Source of the DNA: an uncultured Holophagaceae bacterium
GTDB lineage: Bacteria; Acidobacteriota; Holophagae; Holophagales; Holophagaceae
Direction of reading: 5' to 3'
Assembly: GCA_903927605.1 (NCBI GenBank)
Contig: CAIYNT010000101.1
Span: 1-9,426, forward strand
DNA: 9,426 nucleotides
This document shows positions 1 to 7,236 of the stretch, piece after piece. The notes beneath the pieces are model-generated. The model ran no database searches. It saw only the letters and a program-made list of their open reading frames with translations, and was not told the origin of the DNA. Each line of letters opens with the position of its first letter. Position 1 is the stretch's first letter. The position numbers and the translations under genes are program-made.

Positions 1-624
1 CGGAGGCCCCATCAACAGCACGCCCTTGGGGATCTTGCCGCCCAGCTTGAGGAACTTGGCAGGATCCTTGAGGAACTCGACGATCTCCTTTAATTCTTCC
101 TTGGCCTCGTCGCAACCGGCCACATCCGCAAAGGTGGTCCGTTTGCCGCTGGTGGACAGCCCCTTGGCGCGAGCCTTTCCGAAGCTCATGGCCTTATTGC
201 CGCCCATCTGGGCCTGGCGCATGAAGACGAACCAGAGCACCACGAAGACCAGCAGCGGCGCCCAGAACATCAGCACATAGGCGAAGTTGTTCTCGCTGGG
301 CTTGGTGGCCTTGAATTCCTCGATCTGGCCCTCGGTCTTCCAGCTGAGGATGACCTTCCCCAGATCCTGCATGGGTGGCGCCACGGTGCGGAATTTCTCG
401 ATGACCTCGCCGGTCTTGCCATTCTTTTCGGGCTGCTTGTAGGTGCCTTCGACGTCGAAACCCGAGAGGGTCACGGACTTGTACTTACCCGCCACGCCTT
501 CGGTATAGAAGGTCGAGAAGGGGACTTCAATCTGGCGGCTGTTCTGGGGGATCTGGCGGAAGGCCAGCACCAAGAGGGCGATGATGCCCAGCCAGACCAG
601 CACGCTCTTCATCATTGAATTCAA
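1..624 (-). CDS. ftsH: ATP-dependent zinc metalloprotease FtsH, N-terminal part (cut by window edge)
   Basis: FtsH is the inner-membrane AAA+ protease that degrades misfolded membrane proteins and some regulators. The visible 208 codons hold a membrane segment at about residues 8-21, a periplasmic domain (about 22-112), a second membrane segment (about 114-134), and the start of the AAA+ domain. That domain shows the family signature [20 protein letters not shown] (164-183), followed by [16 protein letters not shown], where the Walker A begins and the window ends. The Walker B and the HEXXH zinc site lie outside. I chose a TTG start at 624. The Shine-Dalgarno AAGGAG lies 7 nt upstream of it, but 16 nt from the first ATG at 615. 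The TTG start also gives Met-Asn-Ser at the N-terminus, which I recall from many FtsH proteins. ftsH begins 44 bp after tilS on the same strand and is probably co-transcribed with it. Identity is very certain; the exact start is moderately so. Confidence 0.96.
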   Translation of the reverse strand, partial: MNSMMKSVLVWLGIIALLVLAFRQIPQNSRQIEVPFSTFYTEGVAGKYKSVTLSGFDVEGTYKQPEKNGKTGEVIEKFRTVAPPMQDLGKVILSWKTEGQIEEFKATKPSENNFAYVLMFWAPLLVFVVLWFVFMRQAQMGGNKAMSFGKARAKGLSTSGKRTTFADVAGCDEAKEELKEIVEFLKDPAKFLKLGGKIPKGVLLMGPP

Positions 625-631
625 AGGGTCA

Positions 632-637
632 CTCCTT
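632..637 (-). promoter_or_regulatory. Shine-Dalgarno of ftsH that favours a TTG start
   Basis: On the minus strand the sequence reads AAGGAG, then TGACCCT, then TTG at 624. The 7-nt spacing is ideal for the TTG. The tandem ATG codons at 615 and 612 would be 16 and 19 nt away. The GTG inside the same stretch (631-629) runs into TGA after two further codons and cannot be the start. Confidence 0.6.
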
Positions 638-668
638 GGGGCCAAAGCCCAGGTGGCCCTCCAGTTTA

Positions 669-1652
669 CTAGGTTCGGGAAGGCGGCGTACCTACTCTTA
701 GATGCAGATACCCGCTCCCAGGTTCAGGGTTTAGGCAGAAATTCCCCCAAGTTGAGGGTTTACGGCCTTTGACCAGGCGTTCCTGGAGCCAGGGCGCGAG
801 GTCCCGCAGCAAGGCTGATTCCCTCGGCCAGCCCAAGCGCCGGAAGGCCGCTTCCAGTGTCCAGCGCAGCTCAGGCTCGGTCCAGGGCTCTTGCTTGAAG
901 GCAATGGCTCCATCCGCGACGAACCACCGGGTGCCTTCCCAACCGGCAATCAGGGACTGGGCCAGGCCTTCTGCCTCTTTGGCTTGGAGGTGCGTCTCGA
1001 AGAGATGACGGTCGAGCTCCGGTGCCTCCTTGCGCATCTCATCGAGGATCGGCCGCCAGCGGTTTCGGGTAGTGAACGGCTCAGCGTTGCTGGCGTCCTC
1101 GCGCCAGGGAATGTTCTTGGAGCCCAGGTAATCACGCAAAGCCGCCCGGCGGATTTCTGCCAGGGGCGACCAGCGCAGGCCCTGACGTGGCGCCAGCGGG
1201 TGCAGACAGCCCAGGCCTCCGCCGCGGGCGAGGCGCAGGAAGACCGTTTCGGAGTGGTCGTCCAACGTATGTCCCGTGGCCACGGCGGTCGCGCCACACT
1301 GGGTGGCCTCCTGGCGTAGCCAATCCCAGCGCAGGTCCCGGGCGGCCATCTCCAATCCGATACCCCGGTCGTCAGCGTGGGCCCTGACTCCCAGCGAGGC
1401 CTCGGCCAGATCCAGATCCAGCATCCGGCAGAGCTGGCGGACGAACGCCGCGTCCTCCGCGGCCTCCTGCCGCAGGCCGTGATCCGCATGGGCCACGCAC
1501 AGGTCAAGTCCGAGGCTCTTGCGGAGCGTCCACAGCAGGACGAGGAGCGCCACGGAGTCGCCCCCGCCCGAGCAGGCCACCAGCACACGACGCTTCACGC
1601 CATCGCCTCGGCGTTGGATCTGCGCTAGAAGGTCCGATTCAAATCGGTTCAC
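669..1652 (-). CDS. tilS: tRNA(Ile)-lysidine synthetase TilS, short form
   Basis: TilS converts C34 of the CAU-anticodon tRNA-Ile to lysidine with ATP and lysine, so that the tRNA reads AUA as isoleucine. The 327-aa product has the PP-loop ATP-binding motif SGGGDS at residues 28-33. Further along it has HADHGLR, then [20 protein letters not shown], the TilS-specific block, and then [20 protein letters not shown], matching the family's 'DxSN...RNxxR' tRNA-contact region. It is well short of the E. coli enzyme (about 430 aa) and lacks a clear TilS C-terminal domain, as in compact homologues such as that of Aquifex. The GTG start at 1652 overlaps the bshB1 stop by GTGA and puts the PP-loop at the usual distance from the N-terminus. 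No strong Shine-Dalgarno is present, so translation is probably coupled to bshB1. The open frame extends to 1736, but only inside bshB1. Confidence 0.93.
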   Translation of the reverse strand: MNRFESDLLAQIQRRGDGVKRRVLVACSGGGDSVALLVLLWTLRKSLGLDLCVAHADHGLRQEAAEDAAFVRQLCRMLDLDLAEASLGVRAHADDRGIGLEMAARDLRWDWLRQEATQCGATAVATGHTLDDHSETVFLRLARGGGLGCLHPLAPRQGLRWSPLAEIRRAALRDYLGSKNIPWREDASNAEPFTTRNRWRPILDEMRKEAPELDRHLFETHLQAKEAEGLAQSLIAGWEGTRWFVADGAIAFKQEPWTEPELRWTLEAAFRRLGWPRESALLRDLAPWLQERLVKGRKPSTWGNFCLNPEPGSGYLHLRVGTPPSRT

Positions 1653-2383
1653 GCAGGCTCGTTCAGACGGGTCAGGAACCGGGCCAGGATCGCTGGAACT
1701 GGCCGGTCGCACCACAGGGCCTCGGCCCAGTCGCACATACGCAGCGAGCCCCAGTGCATGGCCCGCCCCATGACTCCCCGGCGGAAGGCCGGATGGGCGA
1801 TGCGGGTGACGGGTTGTGAGGGATCCTGGGCGAACTGGCTGCCGAAGGCGTCAAAGGCGGCCATGCGGCGCTCCCACACGGCGCTCACATCCACCAGCAG
1901 GTCGGGTCGATCGGGGTTCTCTCCGCCCACCCAGGCCAGAGCCTCGGGCCTCCAGGGCGCACCCTCACAGGGATAGTTTCTCAGGCCAGAGTAGTAGGCC
2001 GCCTCCCGCGCCAGGCGATAGGCGCGGCAGTGGTCTGGATGCCGGTCCTCTGGATCGGGAAGGATCATCACCCGGGGCCGCAGACGGCGGATCTCCGCCA
2101 TCAGGCGGGTCCGATAGGTCTCGTCTTCCGTGAAGCGGCCATCCGGGAAGTCCATCACGAACCGCGGAACACCGAGGATGCGGGCGGCTTCCTGCGCCTC
2201 TGTGCGGCGAGTCTCTGCAGTGCCACGGGTGCCGAGGTCGCCGCTGGTGAGGTCCAGGACCGCGGCCTTCATCCCGCGATCAGCGGCCAGGGCGAGGATC
2301 CCGCCCACATGGACCTCCACATCGTCCGGGTGGGCACCAAGGGCGAGGATGTCGAGGCAGGAGAGATGGGGATCAAGGCTCAT
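1649..2383 (-). CDS. bshB1: Bacillithiol biosynthesis deacetylase BshB1 (LmbE-like)
   Basis: BshB1 is a zinc-dependent deacetylase. It removes acetate from N-acetylglucosaminyl-malate to give GlcN-malate, the second step of bacillithiol synthesis in the cytoplasm. The 244-aa protein has the LmbE/PIG-L metal motif AHPDDVE at residues 17-23 and a second motif HPDH at 115-118. Together these supply the His-Asp-His zinc ligands, with the aspartate of AHPDD as general base. The stretch GDLGTRGTAETRRTEAQEAA (49-68) is typical of the BshB1 subgroup rather than of mycothiol or antibiotic-pathway relatives. The ATG start at 2383 overlaps the bshC stop (ATGA), and GGAGGA sits just upstream inside the bshC 3' end. 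BshC next door fixes the pathway. Length is normal for the family. Confidence 0.93.
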   Translation of the reverse strand: MSLDPHLSCLDILALGAHPDDVEVHVGGILALAADRGMKAAVLDLTSGDLGTRGTAETRRTEAQEAARILGVPRFVMDFPDGRFTEDETYRTRLMAEIRRLRPRVMILPDPEDRHPDHCRAYRLAREAAYYSGLRNYPCEGAPWRPEALAWVGGENPDRPDLLVDVSAVWERRMAAFDAFGSQFAQDPSQPVTRIAHPAFRRGVMGRAMHWGSLRMCDWAEALWCDRPVPAILARFLTRLNEPA

Positions 2384-3603
2384 GGTTCCTCCAGCAGGAT
2401 CACCGGGGCTGCATCGTCCATGCGTTTCAGGATGGCATCGAGCAGGGCACCGTTGCGGAGCCAGGGCGCCCCAGGCAACACGCGCTCCTGGGGGGCGCCG
2501 AAGGGGAAGAGGGTTTGGCGCAAGTGTTCAGGATCACCGCCCAGCAGCTGGGTTGCAGCCAGGCGATGCAGGCGGCGATCCAGTTTGGTCAACCGTTTAC
2601 GGCTTCGCGTCTGCTCCCGCTGGAACCGGACTTGAAGAGACTGGGGCCAGGAGGGGTGCGGGTCCACACTCCGGAATTGGGCAGACGGAAGGACGCCGGA
2701 CCACGCCGCGAGGTGCTCCCACGCACCAAGACGGATGACTTCCAACTGTCCAGTGGAGACCTGGAATCCGGGCGGAATGACGAAGATGCTGGGACGAGGA
2801 AGGATCCTTGGGGCAGAAAGTTCCACCCGATCCCAGAGGGGTTCACAGAGCCGCCAATAGGCCCGCTCGGAAGGGCCCAGCACCACCGCCACGACTGGCA
2901 GCATCAACGACTGCATCAGGGGGCGGAGGGCGGCGCCGGGGCTGAGCCAGCAACCCTTGGGCAGCGGTGCGCCGGCATCCAGCCGCTGCCTTTGGCCCGT
3001 GCGCGGATCCAGGGAGAACCAGGCGGCTTGGATCCTCGGATCCAGGGGCAGGTGTGCGCCCTGGGCCACCAGGGAATCCGCCTGCCTCGCGAGCATGGCT
3101 TCGAGATCAAAGGTCCGCCAGCGTTCCAGTTCGGTCTGGATGGGCTCCCGGATTGTGGGGTCGGTGGGGGAGAAGGGACGCAGCCCGCGTTCCCACAACG
3201 GTCGGCCCAGGGCCAGGACGTGGCTTCTCAGGGTGGGTTTCTGGGGCTCGGGCAGAGATCCCCACAGCGCCGTCGCCTCGACTTGATGCGCTTGGGTCCA
3301 AGGCAGCCATCCCGTCGCAGTCCCCAGACGTGCGTCAAATCGGAAACGGTGCCGGATCAGCCGGTCGCCGGTCCATCCGACCACGGTGGCCACTTCGGCA
3401 CGGTCATGGTCCTCATCTGCCAACCAGTAGACGGCTTCACTGCCAGTGCGGCGGGCTTCAGCCAGAGCCGCCAGAGCCTTGGCCACGGAAAGGGCGGGGC
3501 TCCATCCCGCGCCGATCTGCTGGCCAGTGGCGATGACAGGCTTCGAGCTCACGGCCGTCCTCTGGGGTCTGGCCCTGGCATTTCGCATCGGGGGATCGTA
3601 CAC
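2380..3603 (-). CDS. bshC: Bacillithiol biosynthesis cysteine-adding enzyme BshC, compact form
   Basis: BshC joins cysteine to GlcN-malate to complete bacillithiol, the low-molecular-weight thiol that replaces glutathione in many bacteria. Family blocks are visible: VIATGQQIG (residues 23-31), YWLADEDHD (59-67), LMLPVVAVVLGPSERAYW followed by LPRPSIFVIP in the middle, and the closing LFPFGAPQERVLPG near the C-terminus, preceded by a Lys/Arg-rich, coiled-coil-like stretch. At 407 aa or fewer it is about 100-130 residues shorter than Bacillus BshC (about 540 aa). Much of the shortfall appears to lie before the GQQ motif and in the coiled-coil region. The start is uncertain. GTG at 3603 gives the longest protein but has no good Shine-Dalgarno. 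GTG at 3552 (beginning VSSKPVIATGQQ, 390 aa) has GAGG six bases upstream. It is the first gene of the operon bshC-bshB1-tilS-ftsH. Confidence 0.88.
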   Translation of the reverse strand: MYDPPMRNARARPQRTAVSSKPVIATGQQIGAGWSPALSVAKALAALAEARRTGSEAVYWLADEDHDRAEVATVVGWTGDRLIRHRFRFDARLGTATGWLPWTQAHQVEATALWGSLPEPQKPTLRSHVLALGRPLWERGLRPFSPTDPTIREPIQTELERWRTFDLEAMLARQADSLVAQGAHLPLDPRIQAAWFSLDPRTGQRQRLDAGAPLPKGCWLSPGAALRPLMQSLMLPVVAVVLGPSERAYWRLCEPLWDRVELSAPRILPRPSIFVIPPGFQVSTGQLEVIRLGAWEHLAAWSGVLPSAQFRSVDPHPSWPQSLQVRFQREQTRSRKRLTKLDRRLHRLAATQLLGGDPEHLRQTLFPFGAPQERVLPGAPWLRNGALLDAILKRMDDAAPVILLEEP

Positions 3604-3629
3604 ATGGGCCCTAGCCTATCCGATATGCG
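3553..3629. promoter_or_regulatory. Probable divergent promoter region, bshC versus the 157-aa gene
   Basis: The two operons diverge here, so each needs a promoter in or near this stretch. If bshC starts at GTG 3552, the region is a 77-bp divergent spacer; if it starts at 3603, only 26 bp remain. On the minus strand TACGAT (3600-3595) is a passable -10, but the hexamer 17 bp upstream is a poor -35. On the plus strand the AT-richer stretch CTATCCGATATG (3616-3627) may hold a -10. The assignment rests mainly on gene layout. Confidence 0.3.
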
Positions 3630-4103
3630 ATGCTCGACAGGATGGTGAACGCAGAACCCTGGATTCCTCCGACCTCACCCGATCTGGCCGTCCTCGCCAT
3701 GGACGCTGCCGATAGGGTGGGCCTTCCCTCGCTGAGGGCCTGGCCCGAACGACGCAAGGGCGGCATCGGGTTCGGTACGTTGCCTCCGTTTCTGTGTTGG
3801 CGAGGATTCGAGAACGGCACCTGGCATCTGGTTTTGCTCCAGGCCCGGGAGGTGGGTGCCCTGGTCTCCGGGGCCAGGACGGAACCGATGCCCAAAGACT
3901 GGTTGGACGAACTCGACCTGGAGTCCCTGGCCCGACCATTGGCCCTACATCCCGATTTTCCGGGCGGGGTCTCAGTGCATGTGGTCCACCTACCCGGAGG
4001 GGACATCTGCCGCGTCCGCACCTTCGGATCTCCGGCGCCGGAGATCGTGACCGAAGTGCTGAAGCGCACGAGTCACATCCAGGTCTGGAACCTGTCCGAT
4101 TAG
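3630..4103 (+). CDS. Hypothetical protein, 157 aa
   Basis: I do not recognise this protein. It looks soluble: no signal peptide or membrane segment is evident, it has few cysteines, and it has a mixed charge with an acidic stretch (DWLDELDLESLARP) near the middle. Several short hydrophobic strands, such as WHLVLLQAREVGALVSG and GVSVHVVHLPGGDICRVRTFG, suggest a small alpha/beta or beta-rich fold. The C-terminus is EIVTEVLKRTSHIQVWNLSD. The start is uncertain: ATG at 3630, ATG at 3642 and GTG at 3645 are all in frame, and none has a strong Shine-Dalgarno. It ends 18 bp before the MgtC/DUF4010 gene and is probably co-transcribed with it. The frame is open throughout with GC-rich third positions like its neighbours, which supports a real gene. 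Confidence 0.7.
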   Translation: MLDRMVNAEPWIPPTSPDLAVLAMDAADRVGLPSLRAWPERRKGGIGFGTLPPFLCWRGFENGTWHLVLLQAREVGALVSGARTEPMPKDWLDELDLESLARPLALHPDFPGGVSVHVVHLPGGDICRVRTFGSPAPEIVTEVLKRTSHIQVWNLSD

Positions 4104-4121
4104 AATCTTTGGAGCGACCCA

Positions 4122-5429
4122 ATGCTCAACCTGGACCTGTCCACCCTGAAGGAAGCGGCCATGGCGGTGGCCCTGGGGCTGATGATGGGCCTGGAGCGTG
4201 AGCGCAGCGGTTTTGAGCGGACTCAGGAAGAACAGGGTGATCTCCACCATCGGCGGGAATCGGATCGGGCGGAGGCTCCCCATGGAAGCCTGGGGGCCCG
4301 CACCTTCGCTCTGCTGACGCTGCTGGGGTGGATGGCCGTGAAGGTGGGGGGCGATGGTCTGGCCATGCCCATCGCGGTGCTGGCTCTCGCGGCGCTGATG
4401 ATCGGCCTCTTCTACCACGAGACCAATTCCTCGGATCGTGGTCTCACCACGGAGATCGCTGCCCTCACCGCGCCTCTGCTGGGCATGCTGCTCACCCGGG
4501 ATGCGCTGCTGGCTGTAGCCGTGGCGGTCATCGTCACGCTGCTGCTGCTCTCGAAACCCTGGTTCCGTGCCTGGATCCCCAAACTGCATCGTGAGGATCT
4601 GACTTCTGCCATGCAGTTGCTCATTGTCTTCGCGATCCTCCTGCCCTTGCTGCCGATTCGGACTCTGGATCCCTGGGGCGTGCTGTCACCGCGCAAGGTG
4701 GGTTGGATGGTGGCCCTGATCGCCTCGGTGGACTTCCTCGGCTACGCGCTCAACCGCGTCCTTGGCTCGCGCCGGGGTGCCTTGATGACGGGGCTTGTGG
4801 GGGGATTGGTGAGCTCCACGGTGGTAACGGTCAGCATGTCGCGCCAGGCCCGTGAGGACGCGGCCCTCCGGGGACCCGGCCAGGTGGCCGTGATGCTGGC
4901 CTGTGCGGTGATGGGCCTGCGCGTGGCCATCCTGGCGGGCGTAGTGGGAGGGCCAGTGCTGGTCCGGCCCCTGCTGCTGCCCATGGCCACCATGGTGCTG
5001 GTGCTGCTCGGGTACAGCGGGTGGATCTACCGCACGGGTGCCATGCAGGTGGGTGGGGAGGCGATGCCGGTCAAGAACCCGTTCCACCTCAAACGGGCCG
5101 CGGCCTGGGGCTTGGCTCTGGCCACAGTACTGCTGGCCTCGGCCGCGGCCCGATCCTGGTTCGGGGACCGGGGACTGCTGGTGGCGGCGGGACTGTCAGG
5201 CCTGGCGGACGTGGATCCCATCACTCTCGCGGTCAGCAGCCAGGTTCGAGGAGTGGGCCTGCCTGCGACCACCGCCACATTGGCCATCGTTCTGGCCATT
5301 GGCACCAACACGCTGGCCAAGGCCGGATTCGCGTGGGTCTCCGGTGGTCGCGCCTTCGGCCAAAGGCTGGCCCTGATGTTGGGGGCCTCACTACTGGCGG
5401 CCCTGATCGTAGCTTGGATCCAGTTCTGA
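4122..5429 (+). CDS. MgtC/SapB family membrane protein with C-terminal DUF4010
   Basis: This is a polytopic inner-membrane protein of 435 aa with about 13-14 hydrophobic segments. The N-terminal MgtC/SapB part carries ALGLMMGLERER near residues 17-28 and GARTFALLTLLG after it. A hydrophilic insert rich in Glu, His and Arg separates the two. The C-terminal part (about 190-410) matches DUF4010: MTGLVGGLVSSTVVTVSMSR, LLVAAGLSGLADVDPITLAV and LAIVLAIGTNTLAKAGFAWV. MgtC proteins are linked to magnesium limitation, membrane potential and intracellular survival, but the role of this two-domain subgroup is not established, so I assign no substrate. The Shine-Dalgarno GGAG (4111-4114) lies 7 nt before the ATG. 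It follows the 157-aa gene by 18 bp and ends 5 bp from the convergent small gene. Confidence 0.9.
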   Translation: MLNLDLSTLKEAAMAVALGLMMGLERERSGFERTQEEQGDLHHRRESDRAEAPHGSLGARTFALLTLLGWMAVKVGGDGLAMPIAVLALAALMIGLFYHETNSSDRGLTTEIAALTAPLLGMLLTRDALLAVAVAVIVTLLLLSKPWFRAWIPKLHREDLTSAMQLLIVFAILLPLLPIRTLDPWGVLSPRKVGWMVALIASVDFLGYALNRVLGSRRGALMTGLVGGLVSSTVVTVSMSRQAREDAALRGPGQVAVMLACAVMGLRVAILAGVVGGPVLVRPLLLPMATMVLVLLGYSGWIYRTGAMQVGGEAMPVKNPFHLKRAAAWGLALATVLLASAAARSWFGDRGLLVAAGLSGLADVDPITLAVSSQVRGVGLPATTATLAIVLAIGTNTLAKAGFAWVSGGRAFGQRLALMLGASLLAALIVAWIQF

Positions 5430-5434
5430 CGTAA

Positions 5435-5620
5435 TTACTTGCCCCGATTGCTCATGCGGGTGTGGGCCACGCCGCTCTTGCCCTGGGGTTTGGTGGACGC
5501 ACGTACGACGGGTTTGGGACCGGAGGTGGTCCTGGGTTTGTTGGTGGTGGCCGTGGAAGTCGGCTTATCCGCAGCCTGGACGGATTTCAGAAGATCAACG
5601 GGAACAAGTGGCTTGGTCAT
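5435..5620 (-). CDS. Small basic protein, 61 aa, function unknown
   Basis: The 61-residue product starts MTKPLVPVDLL and ends MSNRGK. I count 8 Lys and 4 Arg against only 2 Asp and no Glu, with many Thr, Pro and Ser and no Cys, Trp, Tyr or Phe. It is therefore highly basic and probably disordered apart from a short N-terminal helix (about residues 6-17). This would suit a nucleic-acid- or ribosome-binding tail protein, but that is inference. Reality is supported by a good Shine-Dalgarno (AGGAG at 5632-5628, 7 nt before the ATG). Its position also fits, convergent with the DUF4010 gene and ending 5 bp from it. A 68-aa frame on the opposite strand looks like its shadow. No close family comes to mind. 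Confidence 0.6.
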   Translation of the reverse strand: MTKPLVPVDLLKSVQAADKPTSTATTNKPRTTSGPKPVVRASTKPQGKSGVAHTRMSNRGK

Positions 5621-5872
5621 GGGGGCACTCCTGGGTCCAGTCTAACCCTGGGAGCCCTTGAAGCACGGAAACCAGCGCTCTTGACCTGGAGGTCCCGCCT
5701 GGACGACGTGCAGGTCTTCATTGGGAAACCCGGACGGGGAGCGGTTAAGCTGAAGGGGACCGGGTTACACCGGCAGATCTTCCCGGGTAAGGGTGGGCCA
5801 TGCAGGGTTTCGCGGAAGGTTCCTCATCGTAGAAGACCCCCTCTTGATAGAAACCGAACCGGAGCCAAGTCC
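5621..5872. other. 252-bp intergenic region, no convincing gene
   Basis: This stretch should hold the promoters of the small basic gene (leftward) and of the 120-aa gene/pta operon (rightward). On the minus strand TTAGAC just upstream of the small gene is a possible -10 without a clear -35. Toward the right end, TAGAAG (5830-5835) or GATAGA could serve as -10 for the rightward operon. A plus-strand open frame crosses the whole region, but its translation is Arg/Gly/Pro-rich and has no start with a ribosome site before 5873. I see no tRNA, terminator with a T-run, or recognised riboswitch. Confidence 0.5.
5727..5766. repeat. 7-bp inverted repeat AACCCGG ... CCGGGTT
   Basis: The perfect 7-bp arms lie at 5727-5733 and 5760-5766 and enclose 26 bases. 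A further CCGGGT copy follows at 5783-5788, so the second arm could pair or exchange with more than one partner. The element sits in the spacer upstream of the rightward operon. It could be an operator or an RNA hairpin, or chance in GC-rich DNA. Confidence 0.35.
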
Positions 5873-6235
5873 ATGCCTCTGACCATGCCTTTCCAACTCG
5901 GCGACCTGGTGGTGGTGGTGCTTCAGTCGCCCCGGGAACGCATCTGGGGGTACCTGCTGGCCCTGGACACCTCGGGTATCGCGCTTCGCGGACTGGATTT
6001 GACCCCCTGGGAGGAAGTGCTGACGCTCGTCCGTACTCAACAGGCGGATCAGGTGGCGCTGGGTACTCGCTTCCTGCCCATGCATCGCATCGAAACCATG
6101 TATCTGGATGAAGTCAGTTCCGGCGCTCCCAGTCTGGCTGAGACCTTCCAGGATCGGACCGGCCAGGATCCCCGAGTTTTTCTGGCACCTTCTCCTACCC
6201 ACAGTCCAACGCCCCATCGACGGAGGAAACCTTGA
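5873..6235 (+). CDS. Hypothetical protein, 120 aa, translationally coupled to pta
   Basis: This is a small cytoplasmic protein I cannot name with certainty. It begins [20 protein letters not shown] and continues with [33 protein letters not shown] and [15 protein letters not shown]. The run of short beta-strands with a Gly-Asp turn and a 'W-x-x-L-x-x-L-D-x-x-G' segment resembles a small Sm/SH3-like barrel; this is inference from pattern only. I have an impression of similar proteins in Acidobacteriota and Deltaproteobacteria. The last 15 residues are Pro/Arg/His-rich and look disordered. ATG at 5873 is preceded by GGAG (5861-5864) with 8-nt spacing. The stop overlaps the pta TTG start (TTGA), so the two proteins are probably made together. 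Nothing shows that it acts on Pta. Confidence 0.75.
   Translation: MPLTMPFQLGDLVVVVLQSPRERIWGYLLALDTSGIALRGLDLTPWEEVLTLVRTQQADQVALGTRFLPMHRIETMYLDEVSSGAPSLAETFQDRTGQDPRVFLAPSPTHSPTPHRRRKP
6222..6226 (+). promoter_or_regulatory. Shine-Dalgarno supporting the TTG start of pta
   Basis: GGAGG is followed by AAACC and then TTG at 6232, giving 5-nt spacing. The first in-frame ATG is nine codons downstream at 6259 and has no ribosome site. The TTG overlaps the preceding stop as TTGA. Confidence 0.7.
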
Positions 6236-7236
6236 CTCACGCCAACCACACCCATTGGATGGAACGCTTCCGCGCCCGGGCCAAGGATCTCCAGCGCCAC
6301 ATCGTGCTGCCGGAAGGCCGGGATGACCGCACCCTCCAGGCAGCCCAGCTCCTGCTGGACCAAGGTCTCTGCCGTCTCACCCTACTGGGTGATCCCTCCG
6401 ACATGGTGAAGCGGGGCTCTGCGCTGGGCCTGTCGCTGAAGGGTTCGGAGCTGGTGGACCCTGCCACGAGCCCGTACCTCGCGGAGCTGGCCGGTGGCTA
6501 CTTCGAGCGCCGCAAGGCCAAGGGTATTACCGATGCCCAGGCCCACGAGGCTGTGCTAAATCCGCTCTGGTTCGGGTCGATGCTGGTGCAGGCGGGCCAC
6601 TGCGACGGCATGGTGGCCGGCGCCCTGAATACCACCGCGGAGACCGTGCGGGCCTGTCTCCAGGCCATCGGTGCCGCCAAGGGCATCAAGACCGTCTCCA
6701 GCTTCTTCCTGATGATTCACCCCGATGCCGCTTTCGGCGAGCAGGGCGCCATGATCTTCGCGGATTGTGCGGTGGTGCCGGATCCCACGCCCGAGCAGCT
6801 GGCGGACATCGCTCTTGCCTCGGCCGAGAACGCCCGCCGGGTGATGGGGGTGGAGCCCCGCGTAGCCCTGCTCAGCTTCTCGACTCGCGGCTCCGCCGAA
6901 CATGCCTGCGTGGACAAGGTGCGGGCTGCCCTGGCCATCATTAAGGAGAAGGCTCCGGATCTTGCCGTAGATGGCGAGCTCCAGGCGGATGCGGCGCTGC
7001 TGCCCACTGTGGGACAGAAGAAGGCACCGGGTTCACCGGTCGCGGGCCGGGCCAACGTGCTGGTCTTCCCCAGCCTTGACGCTGGCAACATCTCCTACAA
7101 GATCACGGAACGCCTGGGCGGGGCCGTGGCCCTAGGCCCGCTGCTCCAGGGCCTTGCCCGGCCGGCCAACGACCTCAGCCGCGGCTGCAGTGCGCAGGAC
7201 ATCGCCGACGTTACGGTTCTGACAGCCCTGCAGTGA
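6232..7236 (+). CDS. pta: Phosphate acetyltransferase (Pta), short form
   Basis: Pta interconverts acetyl-CoA plus phosphate with acetyl phosphate plus CoA. With acetate kinase it yields ATP from acetyl-CoA or activates acetate. The 334-aa protein has family blocks in order: VLPEGRDDR near residue 25, SFSTRGSA at 215-222, [12 protein letters not shown] from 247, [20 protein letters not shown] around 275-294, and DLSRGCS at 314-320. These favour Pta over phosphate butyryltransferase. It is the single-domain type, without the BioD/DRTGG N-terminal extension of the approximately 700-aa enterobacterial form. It starts with TTG, overlapping the upstream gene (TTGA), and ends in a GTGA overlap with purN. 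The ackA gene usually found beside pta is not in the window. Confidence 0.93.
   Translation: MTHANHTHWMERFRARAKDLQRHIVLPEGRDDRTLQAAQLLLDQGLCRLTLLGDPSDMVKRGSALGLSLKGSELVDPATSPYLAELAGGYFERRKAKGITDAQAHEAVLNPLWFGSMLVQAGHCDGMVAGALNTTAETVRACLQAIGAAKGIKTVSSFFLMIHPDAAFGEQGAMIFADCAVVPDPTPEQLADIALASAENARRVMGVEPRVALLSFSTRGSAEHACVDKVRAALAIIKEKAPDLAVDGELQADAALLPTVGQKKAPGSPVAGRANVLVFPSLDAGNISYKITERLGGAVALGPLLQGLARPANDLSRGCSAQDIADVTVLTALQ

Noticed and set aside
950..1588. 212-aa minus-strand frame inside tilS
   Set aside because: It is Arg/Trp/Ser-rich and a +1 shadow of tilS, whose own frame carries SGGGDS and the other family blocks.
1653..1736. Longer TilS start at 1736
   Set aside because: It would add 28 Pro/Ser/Arg-rich residues inside bshB1. 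The GTG at 1652 gives the normal distance to the PP-loop and a standard GTGA overlap.
2515..3648. Plus-strand open frame of 377 codons opposite bshC
   Set aside because: Its translation is Gly/Pro/Arg/Gln-rich without recognisable motifs. It is explained by third-position GC bias of bshC, which has clear family motifs on the other strand.
5431..5438. GTAATTAC palindrome between the convergent genes as a terminator
   Set aside because: It is only 8 bp, AT-rich and without loop or T-run. It overlaps the stop codon of the small gene and would not form a stable hairpin.
5462..5872. N-terminal extension of the 120-aa gene's frame
   Set aside because: The extension overlaps the small basic gene on the opposite strand, is low-complexity, and lacks a ribosome site. 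ATG 5873 has GGAG at good spacing.
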